A DNA stretch of 64,000 nucleotides. Source: Prunus persica (lineage: Eukaryota; Streptophyta; Magnoliopsida; Rosales; Rosaceae). Within the stretch, counting starts at the first letter, position 1. Each line of letters opens with the position of its first letter. Of this stretch, positions 33,740 through 44,841 are shown piece by piece. The notes below the pieces were generated by a model. That model ran no database searches. It saw only the letters and a list, made by a program, of their open reading frames with translations, and was not told the DNA's origin. The stretch covers positions 4,757,791 through 4,821,790 of the forward strand of contig NC_034013.1 in NCBI RefSeq assembly GCF_000346465.2, written 5' to 3'. Both the position numbers and the translations under genes were made by a program.

Positions 33740-36190
33740 TTCCTCTAGAACTACAAAGACATGTTCGCATGGTCACTATTGGACATGCCTAGCGTCGACC
33801 CGAACATTATTTGTCATCGATTCCACATCAACCCTGCCAACAGGCCAGTGGCGCAAAAGAGACGCAACTTTGCTCCCGAGTGAGTCGCTATCATCGAAGC
33901 CAAGATTGACAAACTCCTAGCTATCGGCTTCATCGAAGAGGTCTACTACTCAGAGTGACTTGCTAACGTTGTTCTAGTGGCAAAACAAGAAAAGGGCAAA
34001 TGGAGAGTCTGCGTTAATTACACTAACCTCAACAAAGCATGCCCAAAAAACAACTTCCCATTGCCGAGAATCGACCAACTCGTGGATTCCACTTCTGGCA
34101 ATCAGCTGCAGAGTTTCATGGACACCTACTCTAGCTACAACCAAATCCAAATGCACGAGGACGACAAGGCGAAAACTTGTTTCATCATCGAGAGAGGGAC
34201 CTATTGCTACAAGGTCATGCCCTTTGGGCTGAAGAACGCCGGAGCAACCTACCAAAGGCTCGTGAATAAAATCTCCAAGGAGCATATCGACAAAACTATG
34301 GAAGTCTACGTGGACGACATACTGGTCAAGGCCCCAAAGCATGCAGATCACATCAAAAACCTCACCAAGGCATTCATCTTGCTCGGCCAGTATCGCATGA
34401 AGTTGAATCTAAGTAAAATGCACTTTTGGTGTATCCACCGACCGATTCTTGGGATACCTAGTCACACAACGAGGTATCGAGGCACACCCACGACAAATCA
34501 AAGCCATTCTTGAGATGAAGTCGCCTTCTACAGTGAAGGAAATACAAAGCCTGACAGGTAGAGCAGCGACCCTCAACCGATTCTTCTCAAGATCTACCGA
34601 CAAGTGCATACCATTCTTCAAAGCTTTGAAGGAAGGACAAAGAGACAAGTGGGATGAGGAGTGCGAAGTAGCTTTCCAGAATCTGAAGACTTACCTCACT
34701 TCACCTCATCTCCTGTCAAAACCAGTTCCTAGCAATATCCAACTCAGCCGTCAGCTCAGCTCTCATCCGAGAAGAACTGAGGGCCCAACATTCGGTATTC
34801 TACACGTCATAAGCTCTCATTTTGGCTCTTGTAGTTTTCGCAAGAAAGCTGCGACCCTACTACCAAGCTCATCGAGTCATCGTCATGACCGGCTTTCCCA
34901 AAGAGATCAATCATACACAGCCCTGACGCTTCTCAGCGACTCATGAAGTGGGCTATAGAGCTAAGCCAGTATGACCTCCTTTACCGGCCAAAAACTACAA
35001 TAAAAGCCCAAGCTTTAGCAGACTTCGTAGCAGAATTCACCCCATCAGCCGAAGAAGAGAAGCTGGTCGGCAAAAAGAAGGAAAGTTTGAAATCAAACGG
35101 AACCCCTGTTGAACCTAGCCAACTCAGAGACATGTGGCAATTGCGCGTACACGGAACGTCGAACTAGAAGGGAGCTGGAGCAGGTGTCGTCATCACCACC
35201 CCTGATGGAACCCTGTTGGAATAAGCTATCACACTTGGCTTTCCAGCCTCGAACAACGAGGCAGAATATGAGGCATTGCTCGCTGGCCTGAGCTTAGCAA
35301 AGGAACTCGCAATGAAGAAGCTAGCCATCTACTTAGATTCCCAGTTAATCACGAACCAATCCTTAGGTGAATACATGGCGAAGCACCCAAGGATGATCTT
35401 GTACCTTGACAAAGTCCAAGAGCTATTGAAGGCGTTTCCTACCTTCACCATCCAACAAGTACCCCAGGCAGAGAACGCGCATGCAGACGCACTAGCCAGC
35501 TTAAGGTCAGCGCTGAATACCCAATTCAGACGCTTCATCCCAGTCGAACACCATGACCGACCAAGCATTGAAGAAATAGAGCTGATCGACACAATGCAGA
35601 TAGAAGAGGACCCCAACTGGCAAGACCCTATCATACCTGCCGAAGGACAAGTCTGAAGCTAGAAAGATCCAGCAAAAGGCCGCGAGATACTACATGCACG
35701 ACAACAAGCTCATCCGCAAATCATACTCCGGCCCTCATCTTACCTACATAAAGTACCCTCAAACACTCAAGGTCCTCTGCAAAATTCAAGACGGTGAGTG
35801 TGGCAACCACTCTGGGGGCAGATCGCTCGACCAGAAGGCTCTAAACATAAGCTACTTCTGGCCTACTATGCATCACGCTTCCGCTGAATGTGTCAAGAAG
35901 TGTGATCTTTGACAGCGATACAAGCCGATCCCTAACCTGCATGCTGAAGTTTACCATCCGCAAAACAGTCCATGGTCATTCATGCAATGGGTCATTGACA
36001 CCGACGCCTACTAAGAAGGACATGATGATCGTCGTCACCGACTACTTTACTAAATGGATCGAGGCCAAAGCTCTATCCTCTACTAAAGAAGTCGATGTGG
36101 AGCGATTCATCTGAAGAAACATCACCTGCCGGTTTGGCTGCCCACAGTTACGGTTCATGACAATGGCTCACAGTTCATTGGCAAGCAGAT
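33740..36190 (+). pseudogene. Tat RT, RNase H, second RNase H and truncated integrase
   Basis: RT (33977-34430) shows WRVCVNYTNLNKACPK, MPFGLKNAGATYQRLV and VYVDDILVKA, so the catalytic box is intact. A frameshifted RNase H follows (34450-34950). A second RNase H-like domain (35160-35520) has NNEAEYEALLAGL, YLDSQLI and NAHADALASL. Integrase traces (35690-36190) show the zinc-domain part, YFWPTMHHASAECVKKC, and VHDNGSQFIGKQI with the second catalytic Asp. The reading is then lost, so the third acidic residue and C terminus are missing. Confidence 0.82.
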
Positions 36191-36199
36191 CACCGGAAA

Positions 36200-36790
36200 A
36201 CAGTCACCTATAAGGAGCGTCCTAAGGGAGACATAGGGTGACGACTAGAAACGTCGTTCGGGAGATGCAGCCTACTAAAAAGCGTCCTAAGGGAGACGCA
36301 GGGTGCGCCATGAATTTCCTAAGGGAGGTATCCAGGTTCCTATCCGTTCTCTAATGGGAGCAGGATAGTCATACAGTTGCCCATAAGGAGCGTCCTAAGG
36401 GAGACACAGGGCGACGACCAGAAGCGTCCATTTGGAGGTGCAGCTCCCTAAAAAGTGTCCTAAGGGAGACGCAGGGTGCACTAGGAATTTCCCGAAAGAA
36501 TGTCTCTATGCTTTTTGAGGGAGGTATCCAGGTTCCTATCCGTTTCCTAAAAAAGGCAGGATAGTCACACAGTTGCCCATAAGGAGCGTCCTAAGGGAGA
36601 CACAGGGCGACGACTAAGGCGTCCTACGGGATGTGTAGAACATGCCCGGAGTCCCTCAAGGGGGACCCTGACACTCACCAACTTCTTAAGGAGAACCATC
36701 CTACAGGATATGCAGAGCACGCTCGGAGTCCCTCAAGGGGGACCCTGGCATCTATAAATTTCCTAAGAGAGACACCGTCAAGATACCGGC
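36200..36790 (+). repeat. Tandem repeats after Tat pol
   Basis: Three copies of a unit starting taaggagcgtcctaaggga occur at 36211, 36384 and 36580 (173 and 196 bp apart). Two copies of an ~76-bp unit with ggagtccctcaagggggacc follow at about 36650 and 36728. Each unit holds several cctaaggga/tccctcaaggg palindromes. Variable tandem repeats in this position are known for Tat elements. Confidence 0.82.
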
Positions 36791-36969
36791 TGGTTACTCA
36801 AGCAGTTCACAAGACAATAGGCAAATTGAAGTTGAAAAAATAACTGAAATTTCCCTAAGCAAGCTGACCAAGGGGCCAAGTTCAACAAAAAGAAGATGGT
36901 CAAACAAGACCAATTATCCTAAATGAGAAAGCAGACTACAAAAGCTGAAAAGAAATAAAGAAGTCTTCA

Positions 36970-38310
36970 TCTACTCTGAGACGCCAGCAGGAGATCCCTG
37001 ATCTACAGCCTCTTCGACGTCCGCCTTATCAGCCATGTTCTCAGCAACTCCACCTGCCTGATCCGAATGTCTGTCACTACCTCATATGCTGTATCCTCCT
37101 CTACTTCAACCTCTTCAGCTACCGCCGCTTCGACCGTCTGCTCTTCAGCTCCTTCCATGTTCACAACATTAACATGCTCACTCTGCATAGGAAGCAAGTC
37201 AGAACAAAGCATCCCGATGTCTCCATCTTCAATGGTATAGAAGGGATCATTTCCATTTGAGCAGTCCAAGTAGCCCAACTTGTACGCATTCATGCATTCT
37301 TGCGCTCAAAACAGAAGTAGGTATCTCTTCCACTAACCAAGTCAGCAACAGAAGATAAGGCAACAGCAAATAAGTTTCAGATAGTTTCAACAACAATAAC
37401 TACTCCATTTTGAAGCAAATGAAATGTTGCTTCCTTTTATTTTTACAAGGGAAGACTTGAGACTATCTCAAGATCACCAACCTGATGGATATGATCAACT
37501 AGCTTGAAGCACGCAAACGGACTTGACAGAAAGTTCATCTTGAGCAGATCAGACACAATTGCATCCTCTACAGAGCTGAACTTGTCCACCTTGGGATCAG
37601 CCGCTGACGTTGCAGAAGAGCCTTTCACCTGGGGAAATGACTCTCTCGGCTCCTTAGCTGCCGTCATCCTCACCTCTAATGAAGTCAACTCCACACTTGA
37701 CTACCCGTGACTCAATAGCTGGATCATGAGCAGACCTTACAATTCAGTCTTCATCCTTTGACTAGGCAGATGACCCTAACTTCGAAGAAGAATACCTGCA
37801 TCTATTTACCTCTCAGCAGGTGAGCTAGATTGAGCACGGGCTATTCTACAGAGCAGATTATGGTTTTTAAACTTGTCAGCAGCAGGCTTGAGTAGAACAT
37901 CTCAAGCACTATGCGTACCACTAACGTTCCTGTTATTAGCAGAAATAAGTTTGACCCCAGCAGATGACGATGGAACAGACCCCACTTGAGTCTTCTCGGC
38001 ATAAGGGAGCTTTGGATTCTTCCTCAATGGATACACATTCTTAGCCTACGAAGAAGTAGCTTCATCTCTTGAAAACTTGGCAACAACCTTCTTTTTTGAG
38101 GGGGTTTAGGCAGAACACTCTTCCTGCCCAGCCAATAGATCATCAGAGTCTAGACTATTCTGCTTCCATTTCTCAACATCTTGAGTAGGGGGCAGACCAC
38201 CGACTTCCTCCCGATACACGCTCAATTGACGTGGCTCGCAACACATGAGGCTAAGAACACTCCAGCCTAGACCTGCAACGATAGGGAGCAGCTGGTCCAC
38301 CTACGCCCAC
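36970..38310 (-). other. Antisense ORF remnants of the Tat element
   Basis: Minus-strand open stretches 37003-37293 (acidic, GAEEQTVEAAVAEEVEVEED) and 37443-37694 (ELTSLEVRMTAAKEP, SDLLKMNFLSSPF), with related broken text to about 38310. Antisense extra ORFs between pol and the 3' LTR are known in the Tat lineage. These are interrupted by stops and have no function I recognise. Confidence 0.45.
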
Positions 38311-38781
38311 CTGCTTCACCACAGATGTCGTTCACTGCCAGCCATTACCATGATGACAACCAGCCAGGCTTCCCCCAACTGGCCTTCACCGCAAAAAAAA
38401 GAAGAAGTGATGAAGAAAAAGAAACATACGTGCTCGACTTACCTTGGGATGCACGGCGAGTCCTCTCTTCAACAAGCAGTACGAATTCTCCAAGATCTCT
38501 CTCAAGCTAGAAAGTAGAAAAGTTAAGTTTGTGATGTGAAGAAGAGTGAAGAGAAGCCCTGCATTTGCACAGGTGGGGCATCCTAGGTCAAGAAGGAATC
38601 GCAAGCCCATTCCTACTGAGAACCCAACTCCAAGAACAGTCAAAAGCTCACTCCAATTGGGAACCCAATTTGCAAAAGGAGTCCAACTCACTGAAGGAAG
38701 CTCAGTTACAGCTGGACAGCCCAATATATAATTTACATCTCCTACACGCCACCACGCGCCATGCAGAAGCTGGGGGGCATT

Positions 38782-39393
38782 TGTGGGAACCAAATTAAAC
38801 CTGAACCCTAGGTTAAATAATTAGGCCAATCAATTTGAGAATTATTTGATCTAATTGGGAGTTACCTAACCTAATTGGGAATTACCTAATCAAATTGGGG
38901 GTTACTTGAATTAATTGGGAAATTACCTAATTCAAGTTGGATGTATTTGATCCTCACCTTAATTAAGGATTCGGTTAAATCTCTAATCCCTAAATACACC
39001 AACCTCACCAACTACACCAACCCCACCAACCTCTCCAAGGCCACTATAAATACTTGGCTACACACAAGGATGAGGTACGTCAGAACTACTACTAAAATCT
39101 CTGTAGAGATCTTCCCTCACAGACCTTAGCTACCTCCTTCTCTCTCTCTCTCTCTCTCTCTTTTACATAAGGCTCCGGCCGCCCGGTTTATATTATAAAC
39201 ATATCTTCGTACCCTATTAGCTATTGTTTTCTATACGATTCAATTGAACTAATTTAGGCATTGGATGGCCTTTGGCCAACACCCCCCGGGTGTGGTCCTC
39301 TTATTTGTTCTATTTTGCAAGAAGAAAGAGGCAGCGAAGAAGAAAGGGGAATCTTTCCAATCGAATATTCTCGTAGGGAAATTTGCTCCCACA
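38782..39393 (+). repeat. 3' LTR of the Tat element
   Basis: 612 bp, partner of 30232-30844. It has an expanded ctctctct run and a short deletion in the accaacctc repeats relative to the 5' copy. Confidence 0.88.
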
Positions 39394-39398
39394 CTTCC

Positions 39399-40188
39399 CT
39401 GGCTTAGGATGTGATGAGCCTTTAGTCATCCAAGAATGTTTTGCTCAGAACCCTCTATTCCAGTACGCCTTGACCGTGTCTTCATTTGTTTCTCTACTTG
39501 TATGGCTAACTTGAAGACATCATCATAACTCCAATATTGTTGTAAAACCACCACATCATGAATTTCTCTATGCATCCCTCCAAGATAACGTGCGACTGTG
39601 TGTTCACCTCATGGTTAAGAGATCAAATTCTTCAGTATATTCCTCAATAGTCCAATTTCCCTATCACAGATTATGAAGTTTCAAGAAGTTTGCTTGAAGG
39701 TAGTTTTCTGGCAAAAATTTTCTTTTTAGCTCTTTCTTCATTTTCTCCCAGGTTTTAATTTTGGATTTCCTGGTACAATCACGCCGGGTCTTTAGCTGCT
39801 CCCACCATGCAGAGGCATTCCTCCTCAATTTAATGGCCATGATCTTAACTTTCTTCTCATCCGGCATCTCTTTGTAGTCAAATATATGCTCAAAGGTATT
39901 GAGCCAATCAACAAAGTCATCAGGCTGCATCTTTTCCTCAAACTCAGGTAAGTCTACTTTCACATCGAAATTTCGACCATAATGATCTCGTCCCCTTTGG
40001 ACACCTTCCATTGGCATGTTGTTGTAAAAGGGATTTTCGTCCCCCTCCCTGTCGGAACTCTCACCACCATGGCTTTGAGACTCGATGTGAGCGATACGAT
40101 CAATGAGTTGTTGAATTTCATCCATGTCGTCTGTAGTGTTACAACCCTCCATTCGGACACCACCCCGACCATGCCTGTGATGAGCCAT
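39399..40188 (-). pseudogene. Ty3 gag
   Basis: ORF 39664-40188 starts MAHHRHGRGGVRMEG and contains a Retrotrans_gag region (DFVDWLNTFEHIFDYKEMP, ASAWWEQLKTRR, WEKMKKELKRKFLPENY). It continues in degenerate form to 39399, where the Tat element interrupts it at the duplicated target cttcc. The primer site lies just upstream, between gag and the 5' LTR. Confidence 0.82.
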
Positions 40189-40233
40189 GAAGGCTTCTCT
40201 CCACCCACAAGAACCAAAACGCTGATACCAAAT

Positions 40234-40594
40234 TGATGGGGAGATGGTATCTCAAACATGAACCTCCAACGAAACTACACCAACACTAGAAATATAGAAC
40301 GAACACTCACAATTTGCAGCTAAACTTATTTGCGTTTTCTGAATAAATTCTCAAATTCAATGTGACCAATTGGTCTACAAGAAAAGCTTTAAATAACAAC
40401 TACCTCCTAGGAATATAAGGAATTATAATTCTAATACAATCAGGAAAAACAAAACAGAAGGAAAATATAAAAGGAAGTAAATCAGCAGTAGGAAAGGTCT
40501 CCTAATTTATTTTGGGCGATAATCTTTGAGGTAATTAGGAGGCTTGACTGATCTCTTGGGCTTCCCTAGTTTGGCTTGGGATGCTCCTGCATCA
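40234..40594 (-). repeat. 5' LTR of the Ty3 element
   Basis: 361 bp with TGATG...CATCA inverted ends. The short LTR element at 46532-48042 has the same ends and primer site, so the two are related families. Confidence 0.88.
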
Positions 40595-40736
40595 GATTGC
40601 CATGAAGCATCCGAGCTCTTCGAGTGCCCGGCAAACATCTTTGCATGCCGAGAGCCAAGAGCTTGTTCCCGGCTTCAAAGGAGTCTACTTTCGAGAAATC
40701 TACCACTGGAATTCTGGCCACAGTTTGCGAACTCAT

Positions 40737-41215
40737 CTTTTTCTTCTTGTTTTCTAAATAGCTAGTGCATATGAGGTTTTGAGGTCTCCTAAGCATAGAG
40801 TAGCGCAAGCTTGGTGCACAATTTATAAAATGATATTTTATAGCTAGAGTGCCAGTTGAGGAAAATGGGAACCTTCCCTAATTCTTTCATAATAGGACCT
40901 GCATTATATCCAGTTCACATGGTTATGGTTTGATGAATTTGGAATCTCCTCCAACAAAGTGAGGACTTCGATCCGTCATTTGGCCATACAATAAGACATT
41001 GAAATAATAAGTCTATTAATGCATTGTTGGCTGCTATATGCATGTTGCCTGGTAGAGGGCAACAAGCATTATTTGTTGGCTAAGGCAAACAACCAATAAA
41101 GGTAAGCTTTAAAGTCAACGTTCATTTGTCTATTTAAAAGCCACCATTGTCAACCTGACTAAAAGCCTTGAATTAATGATTGAAAAAAAAGCTTAAGAAT
41201 ATGTATGTGCGTTCG
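40737..41215 (-). promoter_or_regulatory. 5' flank of AOP copy B, shared with stub D
   Basis: Upstream DNA conserved with 54966-55593, including tataaaatgatattttatag about 90-110 bases before the ATG as a TATA candidate. Copy C shares only the proximal part, up to tagctagagtg. Confidence 0.5.
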
Positions 41216-42145
41216 TTTTTGTTTTTTTGTTTTAGTTAACAAGCGATATCATTTTATTAGAACAATTTAAAAAATATAAATGGAGCCATTCTAATTAGCA
41301 ATATGACGGACACGAGTTCTTAAATCAATGACAAAACCAACTTCTTAAGAATATTATTATTTTTAACATTTAAATTTGGTCTCAAGAACAAATTACACGT
41401 GTGTAATGATGGTATTGAGTCACACGAAATTATAAGGATGTGAAAATAAATCAAATGAACTTATAAATACAAGAATCTGATCAACATGGGCGACTTTGGA
41501 CGATGTAAAAAGAAAGCTATTTTTCTTGCTTTTGGCATGGCCAAGTTCGAAGGTGGTCATGCCTCTTGTAAAAGAAGAATGGTTTCACGGGTTTTATCAT
41601 TTGCTGTACTGGTTTCTTGTTTTTGCTGTTGGGGGATTCATATTTATTTATGCTTCCAAAATTATGCTAGTTTTATTTAGAAAACTAGCCGTATTATACA
41701 ATAAAACTAGTCAGACATGTCAAATTATACATTAAAACTCTCAACAATAACAAAGACACAAGATATCTGTACTAGCACATAACTTCACATCGAACAAATA
41801 TAGGCAAGTGGCAGGGTTATTAGCATTTTCCTTTTGCCAAATGTATTTGAATTTGCCCGCAAGAAAAAATATATATATCTTGACTTCAATTTTCCTGTTT
41901 CCATTTCTCCTATGCCCACCTGTTTCCTTCTTACTTTTTTCGCGTGTCCTCTAACTTAACAGAAGGTTAACTCTGTTCAGTGTCATTTTTATTAACAAAA
42001 TATTAAATGTTAAAATAAAATTATTCAGAAACACGATCACCTCATCTTCTCCGGCACCCACTACCACCCCCAATCGCAACATATCCAGATCCACATCTAT
42101 ATATGCCTTCATCTTATGGTCCCTTAATTCAACAAACATGCCCTC

Positions 42146-42197
<52 letters not shown>

Positions 42198-42477
42198 CTG
42201 CCGTACTAGATCCAGACCCTCACCGCGTCCTCTACCTCGACAACGCCGGCAAGATTCATCGTAATTCGCGAGCTCGACATTCCCAGGGTGGAGGGATATC
42301 CGATTCTTTAAGTCAAAGAAAAATCTTGTTTTCTGATGTGTGAGTGAGGATTGAAAATTGAAGGAAGTTGTTCTTCGCATGTCCCACAAATATTCTTCAT
42401 GGCCTGGCTATTCACAAATCAATGAAATCCAAAGACAACAACGCCACCATGTGAGTGCATCTATAAAAATAAAAGAG
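41216..42477. other. Insertion-rich spacer specific to copy 1 of the duplication
   Basis: AT-rich DNA with a (CT)n run at about 42152-42194. Overlapping small ORFs at 41486-41735 and 42129-42389 are low-complexity or without family features, and no gene is called. Confidence 0.4.
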
Positions 42478-43083
42478 AAATGCTAGCAACCTTCTCTCTA
42501 ACCTTCTCTTTTAGACCTTCTCCCTTTTTTGTTTGACATGTGTCAATCTCCTTACACTTAAAACAATATTATTAATATATTATCCAAGTAAACTTTTGCT
42601 TTCCAACTTTATCTTTATTAAATGTATTCAAGTTATTCAAAAAAATTTCACAACTTTCTTACCATATATATATATATAATTTTTTTTTAACATCAATTAT
42701 TTTTTTCAAGAAAATATCTAATTTTTTCAAAAAAGAGGAAATGTCCGTTTTTTTTTTAAAACACAAAGGACTTTTTTTTTTCTTTTTTTCTTTTTCTATC
42801 TAAACCCTTTGTGTTTTTTTTTTTAAAAAAAAAAAACCAAACATTTCCTCTTAAAAGCATATATTTTCTTTAAAAAAATAATTGATGTTAGAAAAAAATT
42901 ACTAAGATGATAAGAAAGTTGTGAATTTTTTTTGGATAAATTGAATACATTTAATAAGGGTAAACTTGAAAAGAAAAAGTTAGCTTGTACAATATATTAA
43001 TGACATTGTTTTAAGTGTAAGGAGTATGACACATGTCAAGCAAAAAAAAAAGAGAAAGTTAGAGAGAAGGTTTTTGGCATTCC
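42478..43083. mobile_element. MITE with long terminal inverted repeats
   Basis: The left end aaatgctagcaaccttctct and the complement of the right end (aatgccaaaaaccttctct) pair. Inverted matches continue through gacatgtgtcaatctccttacacttaaaac, tttattaaatgtattcaa and acaaagg. About 600 bp, non-coding. Confidence 0.7.
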
Positions 43084-43850
43084 ACAAAATAAAAAGGGAT
43101 TGTCGCCACTGGGGTGGGGTTGTTGTGGTGGGTGGCGGTTGAGGTCCGGTGGGTGGGTGCTTAGGTGGCTACTGTGATTTATCTTTTACTTCAATTTTGA
43201 GTTTTTAAAAAAAAAAATAATTTGATTCAAAGTTAACAGTGTTTTGTGGAATGTTAAGTGAGGACACATGTCAACAAAATAAGAAGGAAACATGGTGGGA
43301 ACAGGTGACATGGAAACAGGAAAATTGAACTCATATATCTTTGGCATCATCCGAATGACTAGCGAAACGAACAAGCAAGAGGAGATGAAATAATTTGTTC
43401 TTATTTAACATTTGTGACTCTTCCAGTGGCGGATCCAGGAATTTTCATTCTTGGGGTCAATCTTTTCCTAGTCCTCGAGCAAAACTAAAACTATAACAAG
43501 ACTCACAATCTTTCCGAACATTTTTCATACAACCATAGAGGAGGCTAACAATGGACCCATGACGCAAGGAACGACAACACCTAACAACGCGCAACGGTGT
43601 CGGTCTTCTCGATCCGAAAACTCGTGAAGTTTCCAATAGATTCATACACTTGCGAGTATTTATAGTTGGGTGATTAGCACATTAATTTGTGTCATTAAAA
43701 TAAAATTAAAAATAAAAATAAAATAATAAAATAATGACAAAAACTAACAAAAATATTTATTTCACATTATAAAATTTAAAAACAAATTTAAAAAAAATTT
43801 AAAAAAAAAAAGAAGAAACAAGGGACTACATTAACTTTAAAAAAACATTA
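43084..43850. other. Gene-free spacer within the duplication
   Basis: Contains cagtggcggatccagg at about 43425-43440, which resembles a hAT terminal inverted repeat. The same text occurs at about 56845-56862. No partner end was identified. Confidence 0.35.
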
Positions 43851-44541
43851 TCATGGTTCGCTTCCTGATTCCACAATAAGAGCCTTTAGTTTGGTCATCT
43901 AGACCTCTTCTCTTGGGTTTTCATGCACAGCTTCATGGGGCTTATCACTTGAGCTCCCAAATATCACACCCTTAGCTTGAGCATAACTTGTATCATGATC
44001 TCGTTGCTTGTGTTTACCCGATTGATCCAGGGCCTCCAGCTGCTTATGCATGTCTTGAGACTAAAAATCTATCATATTTGATAGCTTTTGATTCTCTTCC
44101 TGCAATATTTCAAGCTGATGTCGATTTACCTCTGTCGTCTTTGCCCTCTCCCTCATCAAATTTCTTATAATACGCTGACAATCTTCAACCAAATTCCACT
44201 CTACAACCAACTAGGCTCTTAGCACCTGTACCTCATAGGATTGCACAATGAGGCGATGCCCCACACTTGTGACAGATATTGCACTTTGCATGCTCAGTGA
44301 GATGGCATCATTCATCACCTGGTTACTATCCATCGTTCCCAGCACGTGCACATCCCTGGGAGTCACCAAACTCCTCGCAGCTCCAACAGTAACATCGTTG
44401 TCAAGGAGTAAAGAGTCATTTACGGTAACTGGCCTCATAAGGAACCAAATTAGGACATCCACACTAGTGCAGCCCCTTGCCCCATGCCTATGTTGGCGAA
44501 GCTAGGTATAGGTCGAGAGAAAATGGGAATGAAGAGGCCAT
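43851..44541 (-). pseudogene. Coiled-coil ORF family, decayed copy 1
   Basis: Starts with ATG at 44541 (MASSFPFSLDL), then a frameshift and stops. The conserved segment VTVNDSLLLDNDVTVGAARS ... LSMQSAISVTSVGHRL is open at 44211-44462, matching residues 37-95 of the intact ORF at 14219-14770. It continues past a stop at about 44211 into a coiled-coil-like part (VNRHQLEILQEENQKLSN), another stop, and a basic tail (KHKQRDHD), ending near 43851. A TATA-like tttataaaagg lies about 115 bases upstream on the minus strand. This copy is not inside recognisable LTRs. Confidence 0.65.
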
Positions 44542-44841
44542 TTTATTTCTGAGTTTGAGGAGATAAGTTTAGATTGAGAGAAATGGGAAGGAAGAAAATT
44601 GGCGGAGCTAGGTTTTTTTCTTTTACTGAGTTATGATTTTTCTCTCCCCTCGTTTCCTTTTATAAATGTCCAATATTTATGATTTTTCTCTCGTTCCTCG
44701 AGCTCTAAACCTATAATTTCTGGCTTTCCACCTCGAGCTACATACCCATGTTTTCTGGCTTTCCATCTCGACCCACTTTATTAAACGGATTATAACGGCA
44801 TCTTCCGCTCGGAAAAATTATTTTATATAAAAATATTGGCT

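Larger units (their letters stand above)
30232..39393 (+). mobile_element. Ty3/Gypsy element of Tat type nested in the Ty3 gag region
   Basis: LTRs 30232-30844 (613 bp) and 38782-39393 (612 bp) begin TGTGGGAACC and end GCTCCCACA. The target cttcc is duplicated exactly at 30227-30231 and 39394-39398. A polypurine tract (agctggggggcatt) precedes the right LTR. The interior has gag, RT with YVDD, RNase H and a second RNase H-like domain, which is the mark of the Tat lineage, followed by tandem repeats and antisense ORFs before the 3' LTR. Coding parts carry many stops. LTRs differ at many positions plus an indel, so it is older than the elements at 11.4, 46.5 and 57.2 kb. Confidence 0.9.
21353..40594 (-). 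mobile_element. Ty3/Gypsy retrotransposon, degenerate, with two nested elements
   Basis: LTRs at 40234-40594 (5') and 21353-21670 (3') begin TGATGCAGGAGC and end CCCATCA on the minus strand. The flanking target is gattg at 21348-21352 and 40595-40599. Next to the 5' LTR the minus strand reads tggtatcag, the initiator-tRNA-Met primer site. Gene order gag, zinc knuckle, protease, reverse transcriptase, RNase H, integrase is the Ty3 order. Copia (24304-29430) and Tat (30232-39393) insertions account for most of its length. Without them it is about 5 kb. It splits exon 1 of AOP copy B. Confidence 0.88.
19120..40736 (-). pseudogene. AOP-like dioxygenase, copy B, split by 19.7 kb of retroelements
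   Basis: Exon 1 lies in two pieces, 40600-40736 (ATG, MSSQTVARIPVVDFSK) and 20671-20882 (ILPSKVPLGLHKT onward). Exon 2 is 20249-20567 with intact splice borders. Exon 3 runs from about 19915 to the original stop at 19120-19122. Lesions: a one-base insertion near 40675 shifts the frame; two LTR insertions split codon ~50; an 11-base deletion and TAA interrupt the end of exon 1; the iron-binding HTD is now HTN; an 18-base templated insertion disturbs the exon 3 acceptor; and a hAT-like element sits nine codons before the stop. The exon borders and the promoter still match copy C and stub D, so it was once a complete gene. Confidence 0.88.
40600..44840. repeat. Segmental duplication, copy 1
   Basis: Blocks 40600-41215 and 43330-44840 match 54904-55593 plus 56711-57160 plus 60439-61490. 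They include the AOP 5' end, its promoter (gcgcaagcttggtgcacaa, tggccatacaataagac, cctggtagagggcaacaag) and the coiled-coil pseudogene. Copy 1 lacks the 55594 and 57164 insertions but has extra DNA at 41216-43330. Confidence 0.8.

Noticed and set aside
36200..36790. CRISPR-like regularly spaced repeats
   Set aside because: Plant nuclear context, unequal spacing, repeats with internal palindromes inside a Tat element; no cas genes.
41486..41735. Small ORFs with hydrophobic stretch (possible membrane peptide)
   Set aside because: Two overlapping frames, no promoter or conservation evidence; AT-rich insertion-specific DNA.
42129..42389. 86-codon ORF with Arg/Glu repeat tail
   Set aside because: The repeat is the (CT)n microsatellite read in reverse; no family similarity.
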